In this document: piece after piece, positions 54,996 to 64,000 of the stretch | Numbering within the stretch: the first letter of the stretch is position 1 | Layout: every line of letters begins with the position of its first letter | The notes under the pieces: generated by a model | Seen by the model: the letters and a program-made list of their open reading frames with translations, nothing else | What the model was told of the DNA's origin: nothing | Databases searched by the model: none | DNA from: Deinandra increscens subsp. villosa | Lineage: Eukaryota; Streptophyta; Magnoliopsida; Asterales; Asteraceae | Direction: 5' to 3' | Assembly (NCBI GenBank): GCA_039602395.1 | Contig: JBCNJP010000023.1 | Coordinates: forward strand, 32,099,061 to 32,163,060 | Length of the DNA stretch: 64,000 nt | Made by a program: the position numbers and the translations under genes

Positions 54996-57602
54996 TGTGA
55001 CATCCGAGAATTTCAAGGTTTACTTCCGTTAGACAATTCCGTTAGTTACGTTATAAGTGTTAACTTAGTAACTAATGCTTAACTAGGCCGAATACGTCCA
55101 CGACCTTTGGTTGATCACCAAACCCGCCCATATGTGTTATGTGTTCAATTACTTATAGTTATTATGTGCAATGTGATTTAAATACATGACTTAGTATTGT
55201 GAATAGCATGACAACCCATGAACTGTACTTATCTTGCTTAAAATGTAAACTGGTCACTTTTAGGTTTCCAGCGAAACTACCGGGCGAAACTATAGTGTCG
55301 CCCGGCTAGTCTACCCTCTGACTACCAGAGCCAGTTTCGCTTGGCCAGCGAAACTAGCCAGCGAAACTAGGCCCTGATATATAATGACATAAAACCCTAG
55401 ATATCACATTTTTGCCTCATTTCATACAAAACACACACACTCTCCTGAGATATTCTGGACCAGCTGATTCCAGCCAAGAACCATCAAGGAACCATCATCT
55501 CATCTCATCCATTTGGCCCTAGATCGAATCGTGAGTCCCCAAAACCATTCTTTATGCATATATATGTGTTTTTCTTGGTGTTTTACTTTAAAGCATGACC
55601 AAACCTCCATGGAATCACTTGATCTTCTGATATGTTGCTTAGGATTGCTAGATCTGTTATAAAGTTTATAACTTTACGTGTGAAATCCATCCATGTTGAA
55701 GATTTATGCTAGATTAGGTTATTTTAGGTTAAAATGTGTTTTTGGTGATTTGATGATGAAAATGCATGCTAAAGGTGTTAAAATGACTTCTGTGATGTTG
55801 GTAAATGGTTATGTATGCTAGATAATGAATTGCATGTAATATGGAAGCTGTTAGATGGATTTTTAGGCTGATTTATGTGTTTTTCGCGACCAGCGAAACT
55901 AGCCTGTTCTCTGGGCGAAACTATATAGCGAAACTATGTATATCTCCTTCCAGCGACACTATACAGCGAAACTATAGTGTCGCCGGGTAAACCAACCAGA
56001 CCTGTCCGAACGAAACTACCGAGCGAAATACCCTGAACGAAAGTTCAAACCAGTTTCGAGCGAATCTAAGCTGGCGAAAGTATGTCAACAGTTTCGAGCG
56101 AAACTAGCTTAGCGAAACTGTGTCATCGGGTAATCCCTAGCGAAAGTGCTGCCCGTGCACATAGCGAAACTGTGCAGCGACACTAGGCTAGCGAAACTGT
56201 GACCTGACCAAAATCCAAACTTGTGCAATTTACTTGAACGTTATGCCATGACTTACATGATTATGCTATGATGATACATGCTTTGATTTCTGATGTATAT
56301 GAACCCTTGTTTATGATCAACCATCGGTGTCGTGTGTCGGTATGTCGAGTCATAGTTCCAACGTGCTATGTTATGGGCCATAGTGACGTTAAGTAAAGAT
56401 TAGACACAAAACTAATACTTAAGACCTAAACGTGTTCATAGGTCTTCGTTAAGCAAACTTGGATTATATAGCAAGTGTAGCAGTGCAACCCAAGGTGAGC
56501 GTCACTAACCCGATTACCGTGAACCCGTTTGGGTCACACCGAATAACTAAATGAAAAACAATGCTGACAACTTCGAGAGTGCTATGCACCTCCCTGATGA
56601 ACTTGAAAACTTGGAGTGCTCGGCGCCCACTTGATGGACTTGAAGTGCTTTATGGGAAGCACTTGTGTATTACTTAAACAACTATTTCTGAAACGAAACT
56701 GAAAACACTTTTGAGATTCATGAGAATCCGGTAAACCTTTTTAATATGGCTAGCGTAGGTTAAAGTCAAAACCACATGATATCACATGATTTCTAAGGAT
56801 GCCTTGAAACTTAAAAGTCCTCAACTAAATTGTACCATTAATTGTAAAGCGAGGGGATGTTGGGTAGATCTACTGGAGTTTGACAAACTCCGCCCCGTGG
56901 CACGGGGAGTGCACGGAGGTACAATATCAGCCTATCTGACCGTGATCCCGAGAGGACACGGGGGAGGCAAATCCGCGATGACGTAGGTCCGCAGAACCTG
57001 ATGGCACGGCCACTACAATAATTTATGGTCAGCTTTGGTACAAACTTCCTTAGTGCATGGAACAACGGATTAGCTACCCGCGATATCGGTTGAGCACTTT
57101 AACTATACAAAACTAGTTCATACCCGATAACGTATGTTACGAACAATACTTTGACTAAACCACAAAATTATGATTTTGGATATTACTAAGCATTGCTTTT
57201 CACAAACAAATATTACATAAGTATATGTTGACGCGATTATGATTATTAGACCGGGCCACTGCATGACAAGCCCACCGTGAACTCACCAACCGTTAGGTTG
57301 ACACTTGCGTGGTTTAAACTTTTGCAGATCGCTAAGGAGTATCCGGAGCGGGTTGGCATGGCACATGAAGACTTTTATTTTTAGTTAAACTAGTTGGGAA
57401 TTTAATACAATGATTTTGTAAAGCACGTGGTTAGTGCTAAAGATAATGATTTTACCGCTGCGTACTGTTAAACGGTTTCTATTATTAATGTTTGGACTTT
57501 ACTCTGATTCGTTTAGTATTTGTAACTAATGGTTGTGGTCCTGGTCTGGTCGCACCCCTTAACGGTATAAACTCCGTTAGTGGTTGATTTGGGGGTGTGA
57601 CA
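54996..57602 (+). repeat. 3' LTR of the Gypsy element
   Basis: 2607 bp, collinear with the 5' LTR and differing at scattered single bases (for example the positions matching 47022 and 47069). Confidence 0.95.
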
Positions 57603-57607
57603 CCAGT

Positions 57608-59043
57608 AGTGTGTTAGGAGTTGATGGTATGTTACAATCTATAAATGTGTTATATGACTACAACACGTAATTAGTTTTTCTTAACAGTACATATATTAAG
57701 TGTAATAGGATTAGTAGTTTATATTTTTTTTCCATATATGGAGGTAATTGTGTTGATGGCAGCTCCAAGCTCACCCTATGTTAGTAACATTGTAGTGTTA
57801 TGTTATAATCGCGATGCTTTTTAATGTGTTGTAGTGAAACAACACTAAAGCGGTATTTTAACATTGCAATTATATAGTATTTATTAGTGGGTCAGTATTG
57901 TAACGCTCATATCAGAGTTTAACGCTTTATGATGTTTACTAACATCCGAATTTTTGTCCCATAAAAAAATTTCATTTTATTACAGCCCAAATACATGATA
58001 ATTTATCTCATCGCTTCAAAACAATTCTTATGAGAATGATTTGGTTCATACGAGATGTACTTCTTTTTTTTTTTATAAATATTTGGCATGACCCGTTCGT
58101 AAATATTGCAATCCTTACGAACGTCATCTGTTGTTTACAATCTCAGAAAAACAATCAATTCAATTTAACAAAAGTAAAACAATTGACGCGTGGTCGAAGG
58201 ACTATGGTCCGTGGAGTTTAACTCCTAAACATGTCATAGGCCCTTCGCATATCGCGAAGGGTATCTTGGCGGGCCGCGAAGCTCTAGGCGTATCGCCTGG
58301 AGAAGCATTTGTTCCAAGCGACACGCTTGGAGTTTCTAGGGCTCCAAGACCAGTTTCTATACTTGGCCAATTTTTGCAGTTTTTCAATATTTTTCAACTT
58401 GATCAAATTTTCACTTGTTTTATTTCTCTCACTTTTCCAAAGGCTCTATAACGTTTCTAAACATGTTATTTTTTAAGTTTTGATCATCCTCTTCGGTCTG
58501 GTTGATCATTAGGTTAACGTGATTGGCCAAATTCCAACCCGTTTGTGTGATTCAATTGTGTGATTCAAAATTCGTTTTTCATCTTCGTCTCTGAAAAACT
58601 ACGCTCAAAACATCATGATTTACGTCACAATTCCTTGTGTCTGTCCGTTTTTGTTCATCTGATCGTTCAGAGCTTGTTTGTGTGAGTTTTTCTGTGAGAT
58701 TAAAAAATTTCCGAAAATTTCTCATTCGGCCGAACCTCCAGTTCAGTGTAACTGCTCTGATTTTCAAGTTCGGAGTGAAGTTCGGTCAGTTTTCTCGTTC
58801 GTTGGGAGTTCAGAGGTCTCTCAGAGGGAGTTCGGTGAGAGTTCATCTTCGGTGAGAGTTAGGACATAGATCGAAGGTAGAGTTCGGAGTTTTGTCTTTG
58901 TTTTAGAAAAACTAAGTTCAGTGACAAGTTCGGAGGATGTTCGGACCGTGTAATTGAGTTCGGAGAAGGTTCGGAGCACGTTCGGAGGTTGTTACAAGTT
59001 CTGAGCACGTTCGGACAAATCAGAAATTTGAAAATTTCAAGAT
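57608..59043. other. Flank between the Gypsy element and element F gag
   Basis: 57608-58230 is AT-rich flank with no gene. 58241-58348 holds the palindrome cluster listed separately. From about 58480 the sequence reads as the leader of element F, including a GTTCGG-rich zone at 58720-59020. No LTR or primer site is seen before the F gag, so the left end of F appears lost. Confidence 0.5.
58241..58348. repeat. Cluster of four short GC-rich hairpins
   Basis: CCCTTCGC (58241-58248) pairs with GCGAAGGG (58254-58261). CTAGGCG (58284-58290) pairs with CGCCTGG (58294-58300, one GU pair). CCAAGCG (58314-58320) pairs with CGCTTGG (58324-58330). CTTGGAG (58326-58332) pairs with CTCCAAG (58342-58348). 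All fall within 108 bp. Confidence 0.75.
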
Positions 59044-62000
59044 ATCGGATTATCAACCGTTTGTTGCGATTCTGTCTCAGATGCAGACTTTATTGAACTA
59101 CGACAATGAAATTGGGACGACCCAGAAGGTTCCCAAACTTCTCAAGTTTGAAGATTATGCAAATTGGAAGAAAAGGTTCATGCTTACATTGGAACGACCG
59201 ATTCGGTTTTATGGATTGCATTGGATGCACCATATGTGTATCATGTTGGACAAAACAATGTGCCCATAATGCAAAGAAACCTAGATCTTCTTCAAAAGAC
59301 TGATTACACAAGAGAACAAAAAGCATATGGTCTTATAACTCAAGCACTTCCTAAGGAGTTGCTACACCAGTTTAAGAGTTGTAAACATTCTCATGAATTG
59401 TGGACAACAATCAAAGAACGCTGTGAAGGCAACGAACAATACAAGAAGAGTAATAAGAAAGTTCTGAATTGAACAAGGAGTTTGATAATTTCAAACATTT
59501 TGATGGTGAAAGCGTTCCGGATTTGATTTCAAGATATTGCCATTTGTTGTCTGAAATGGATAACGTCCAAATCAAGAAGGACGATGAGGAGCTTAAGGAA
59601 AAATTACTTGAAGGTTTGCCATCAAAGTGGGAATCCTATCTGTTGATGATTATGAATGATAAAGATTATCCAGAATTGACGTTTGTGAAACTGTTGGGTA
59701 AGTTGCAAGCACGAGACTTAGAGATGAAAAATGTTAATACAACACCTGCAGAAGTCTAGAATCCTGATGTGTACTATGGTTCAAACGCGACAACAATTTC
59801 AGGTAAATCAGGTAAGATGACAAGTTCTGCACCAGCTATGGCCTTCGTAGCTGGAAATTTACCTGGATATGTATCTACCTCAGGAAATGGAATGGGTTCG
59901 AATAGTTATGATCATAATTATAGTTCTGGAGGGTGTAACGTCTCGGTTCCAGCAAGTAATCTGATGAATACTAGTAAAATGGCCATGTCGGTTACAACGA
60001 CCGAAGACTATATGGCTCTTGTATCTGCGTTGGTATCATCATATTATGGGCTTATAACTGGGAAGGTAAGTAATGCAGAACTGACTGAGGAGGATTATGA
60101 TCAGGTTTATCCAGATGCTTGGAACTGATGGATATTAATTGGCAATTTTCCATGCTTGCAAGAAGAGTGAGGAGATTTTTGAAAAAGACTGGTAGAAAAG
60201 ACCTGAATTCTGGAGGAAGAATTGGTTTTGACAAGTCAAAGGTGAGGTGTTATAATTGCTCAAACTTCGGACACTTTGCTCGGGAATGCTCTCAACCTAA
60301 AAAGCAAGAATACCAAAAGTTTGTTCCGAAGTGTAATGCTTATGAAACCACCAATGTATCAAATTCAGAGAGTTCTTTAAATTCTAAATCTACTTCTGAA
60401 CCTACAAAAGCCCTAGTGTCTCAAGAAGACAGAACATATAACTGGGTTAATCAATTTGCTGATTCATCTGCATTGATTGTGACACATGTGCAGGATGAAG
60501 ACACCATGACAGAATCTACTCAAGATGAAGATGAATTTCATGGCGAAGCAATTGATGGAGTTCAAGTTGGTGTCACTAATGAAGCAAGTGTATTGGATTC
60601 AAAGGATGATCATCTATCTTTTTCTAAAGAAAAATTTTCATTCATGGCAAGCTTGTCTGAACAAGTTGAATCAGATGATGTTCTCTTGTTGGAGAAACAA
60701 GTTCAAGTTCTAAGTGAGGAAAAGGAAGCACTGATCCGTGAATGTGAAGCCGCAAAAGCTGAAGCACTTGACACAGCCAATGATTTTGAGAACTTATATC
60801 AAAAGAGTCTTCCATTGAAGCAACAATATGAGAGGGCTCAGCAAAAGGCTGTGGAGATTGCTGACAAGATGATTGCACTACAAAAGGAAATGCAGACATT
60901 GACTGATGAAAATAAAAGTCTGAAGCAGGAGGTTGGTACATTAAAAAGAAACAACATCACAAAATCAGTTGCTCTTATGGCAGATTCTTCTAAGGTAGTT
61001 TCTTATCCTCCGCTGTGCAAATCTTGTGATGATTTTACTACCGCTAAAATATGCTCTTAGATGAAAAGACAAAACTCAATGATCTTTTGTCGGTAGCAAG
61101 AGCTGATAAGAATATTTATAAGGAAAGATGGGAAGGAACCACTAAGGTGTTGTTGTCGGTTCATGAGCAGTTACGTTTACAAAAAAATGATTTTTCAAAC
61201 CAATCTGAACTGCTTGTGTCCGTACAAAAGGACTTGGCTGATAGTCAAAAACTTGTTGCAGATCTAAAAATTGAGATTTTTGAACTAAAACAAAAGCTTG
61301 ATTCTGTTCAAGTTTCATCATCATTTACCAACTTTCTTTACAAGTCTGAAAAGGAAACTAATTCTGGTAAATTGAGCCAAGTTCCCCCCCTGTCAATATA
61401 ACCAATGATCCTTCATCTGAGGAAAAAGTGGAAGTTTCTTCTCATGACAAGCAGAGTAATCATCAATCAATTAATTCGAAGTCTGACAAAACTTCAACCA
61501 GAAAATCTATCTTGGATTCTACGGTTGATGAACTGTTTTATGATGTCTCAGATTTTGATAAAATTGATGATCTCATATCTAAAACGGAAGCTGAATGTTT
61601 TAAACCCACACGTACAAATGTTTCTAAGCCAGATTATCAAAATTTGATTTCAAAACAAGATCTTTCAAACATCAAATATGAACTGACGAAACTGAGTGAG
61701 TTTGAACAGAAACAAATTGCTAGAAGCAAGTCTGTTGAAGGTAAAAAGGTCAAACAGGGTGGAGTTGGGTTTGTGCCTCCAGCCAAAACAAAATCTTTTG
61801 AATAAGGTTCTTCATCTAAGGTTTCAAAACCTGAAAAAGTCAAGGCTGGCAATCCCACTCCGAAAACCAAATTTGACACATCTGAAAATTGGGTGACCTA
61901 TCGCTTAAAAGGTTTTGATAAAATCTATAGCGATAAAGACTTTCCTTTGGATATGGTCAATCCCAATTTAATAGATAAAATCTTTTCGGGGAAGTATGAT

Positions 62001-63006
62001 CCTACTTATGATCCTAAGGTGAGGAGTGTGCCCATTAAAGGGGGAGATGGAAATATTAATGTAATGTACACACTTGTCTCTGATTCTGAATCTAGGATAG
62101 TTAACAGGATGCATACGTCTGTTCAAAAGTCTGTACATAAGAAACCAATAAAATCAACTTTTCAATCACCACCAAGAGTTTTTCACAGACAAATGCAACC
62201 AAATTTTAGAAAACCAAGTCCTTATATCAAAAGGTCACAATTACAATGATGATGGTTTTTATGAAGATTTTGGTTGTGGACCAAATCAACCTATCTTTAG
62301 AAGGGGTCCAAAGTGGGCTGATCATGATTGTCAAAATGATTTTGGTCCAAGATTTGGTGGGAGGAGAGACCGATATCAGAATTATGAGGATCGATTTTAT
62401 TCTGGAAATTCACATGTTAGAAGTCAATTTAAGAACCGTGGTGATGTTCCAGAGAGGGTAACAGGTTATGAGTCTGGATGTAATGATGATTCTGGAAATC
62501 ATCGTGTGTCTAATCGAAAGGGTTTGAAACCCAAGATACAAAAACAACAAAAACCTGTTGCTGAGTCCGATGTTGATGGTGACACGATTGAAAAAGTTTT
62601 GATTGATAAACGAAAATGTTTTAAATGCAAAAATCGTGGTCATACATATCGGACTTGTCCATTGAAGACGCCCAAAACTGACAAGTCTGATGCAGAACAA
62701 TCTGATGGAATGTCTGAAGGATATCAGACTGAAACACTTGTTTCCAAAAAGAAAGTCAGTTTTGTGGATTATAAGGGTAGAGTTCATTTTTTTAATGAGT
62801 CATCTGAATTTCAAAAACATAAAATTGAAAAGAATTCAGATAATGATTTTGGAAAAATAAAATAAATTCTTAAAAACTCTACTCCTGGATCCAAAAGCTC
62901 TTCAAGTGATGCATGGAAACCTAAGGGTTCTTCCATGGCTGGTGATGATTTTGTGGAAGATGACAGTCGACCCAAAGCTTCTAGCTTGGGTACGTCCCGT
63001 AACTAA
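59044..63006 (+). pseudogene. Element F Gag, multiply frameshifted
   Basis: The ancestral start codon has become ATA (59044; compare ATGTCGGATTTTCAAGC at 12342). The N-terminal domain shows KVPKLLKFEDYANWKKR, ITQALPKELLHQFKSCKHSH and LNKEFDNFKHFDGESVPD across frameshifts near 59190 and 59470. A TAG at 59757-59759 and further shifts near 60120, 61055, 61400, 61805 and 62250 follow. Knuckle 1 is CYNCSNFGHFAREC (near 60250). A coiled coil spans 60650-61330, and knuckle 2 is CFKCKNRGHTYRTC (near 62620). Gag ends with SSLGTSRN and a stop at 63004-63006, comparable to the end of the Gag-only ORF at 15610. Confidence 0.82.
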
Positions 63007-64000
63007 TCTTCTGTTTTAAATTTCTGGAGGGGTCTTCGCGACAACTCATGAACGATATTTGGGTTGTTGATAGTGGAGCATCTCGGCACATGACTGGTGA
63101 TATCTCTTTGTTGCATGATGTGAAGTACTTTGATGGAGGTAAAGTTACATTTGCTGGAAACAAGGGATGTCAAGTCATCGGCATTGGTAAATTGTCGAAC
63201 GGTGCAGTCACATTCGAGAAAGTTGAATATGTCAAAGAATTGGAGTACAATCTTCTTAGCGTTTCGCAGATCTGTGACAAGCAATACACAAGAGCTTTCA
63301 CGGGGAGTGAATGTGTGATCCTGAAGCCTGAATACAAGATTCCAGACGAATTTGTTATGATGCGAGCACCTCGATTCTCAAATTTGTATATGCTCGACAT
63401 GAATTCAGCCAAAGCAACTGTTGGGGGTCAATGTTTCTTATCAAAAGCTTCAGAGTGAGATTCCATTCTATGGCATCGACGCATGGGTCACATCCATTAT
63501 CGCAAGATGAACGATTTGGTGCGTAGGAATCTTATTGAAGGGATTCTGAAACAGCAATTTGTATTCAATGATGTGTGTGTGAGTTGCAAGAAGGGAAAGG
63601 AAAAGAGAAAATCACATCCACTGAAGAAGTATCATTCTATTGAAGTCTCGTTGGAATTACTTCGCATGGATGTATTTGGTCCTGTGAATCATCAAAGTAT
63701 TTCTGGGAATTGGTATTGACTTGTGGTAACTGATGAATTTTCAAGATACTCATGGGTTGATTTTCTGGTCTCTAAGGATGAAACTTTAAGAATTCTTCTC
63801 AACTTGATTACTACTCTCGAGTCATTATATAAGTTGAAGGTCCGAAGAATTCGCAGTGACAATGGCACGGAGTTTAAGAATTCTGCCATGAGGACTTTTT
63901 GTATGGAGAAAGGAATCGTACATGAATTTAGTACACCATACACACCTCAGCAAAACGGCGTAGCAGATAGAAAGAATCATACAATCATTGAAACAACACG
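63006..64000 (+). pseudogene. Element F protease, pre-integrase and integrase (partial, window edge)
   Basis: ATG 63048 lies in NDIWVVDSGASRHMTGD, the Copia protease active site, and the frame continues to YNLLSVSQICD. The GAG-pre-integrase domain runs to 63719 after a TGA near 63456, with the motif LWHRRMGHIHYRKMNDLVRR and the C-x2-C of VCVSCKKGK. A second stop occurs at 63717-63719. The integrase core continues with VVTDEFSRYSWVDF, RIRSDNGTEFKN and STPYTPQQNGVADRKN, which brings in two of the catalytic Asp residues and the Glu-region approach. The window ends inside the integrase. Confidence 0.87.

Larger units (their letters stand above)
46969..57602 (+). mobile_element. Complete Ty3/Gypsy chromovirus (Tekay-like)
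   Basis: The 10.6-kb element has two 2607-bp LTRs (46969-49575, 54996-57602) and the target duplication CCAGT (46964-46968, 57603-57607). It also has an initiator-Met primer site, Gag, protease, RT, RNase H, integrase and a C-terminal chromodomain-like region. The LTRs have the same length and differ at only scattered bases, so insertion is recent. It sits just outside the right end of the CACTA element. Two frameshifts in the polyprotein make it unlikely to move by itself. Confidence 0.96.
59044..64000 (+). mobile_element. Element F: decayed Copia element, Gag-pol, running off the window
   Basis: Gag (59044-63006) and the start of Pol (63006 onward) are present, with many frameshifts and stops. 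The layout of Gag (UBN2 domain, knuckle, coiled coil, second knuckle) and the GTTCGG-rich leader match the Gag-only element at 11501-17702. F therefore represents the autonomous lineage closest to it here. Neither LTR is in view. Confidence 0.82.

Overview
The window is repeat-dominated nuclear DNA from a flowering plant, most likely a eudicot and probably Asteraceae. The evidence is nested LTR retrotransposons primed by initiator-Met tRNA, a CACTA transposon with introns, and one host gene with plant-type introns. The family assignment is an inference, because no search was run. Nothing prokaryotic is present. One gap of 500 Ns lies at 34093-34592.

Layout. (1) 1-3100: a ten-exon gene for replication protein A 32 kDa subunit (RPA2) on the minus strand, with two E2F-type sites in its promoter. 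It carries a frameshift in exon 4, an unresolved exon 9 junction and a palindrome-rich patch at its 3' end. (2) 3100-6175: mostly non-coding, with a few coding-like segments I cannot name, an insertion-like block and a perfect 51-bp inverted repeat. (3) 6175-22425: a decayed minus-strand Copia element (A) cut off inside reverse transcriptase. A 6.2-kb Gag-only LTR element (11501-17702) sits in its gag with a 5-bp target duplication. A 3.2-kb solo LTR (18641-21860) sits in its 5' LTR, also with a 5-bp duplication. (4) 22426-25893: gene-poor, with a Helitron-like 3' terminus at 24457. (5) 25894-40073: Copia fragments of the same family as A (B minus, D plus) and of a second family (C and composite E). 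Several truncated LTRs are joined directly to internal sequence. B, C and D carry an additional ORF located between pol and the 3' LTR. (6) 40074-46843: a degenerate CACTA element with TNP2-like and TNPA-like genes, subterminal repeats and the right terminal inverted repeat. (7) 46969-57602: a complete, young Ty3/Gypsy chromovirus with two 2607-bp LTRs, a CCAGT duplication and a split polyprotein. (8) 57608-64000: palindrome cluster, then a decayed Copia element (F) running off the window. F has the same Gag architecture as the Gag-only element and looks like a relative of its autonomous partner.

The least expected signal is in the 3' untranslated part of the Gag-only element (16279-16518). 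Three tandem units each fold into an outer stem whose sequence differs from unit to unit while the pairing is kept. Each also has an inner hairpin whose stem changes in a paired way and which is capped by a GNRA-type tetraloop. This looks like a conserved structured RNA module that I do not recognise.
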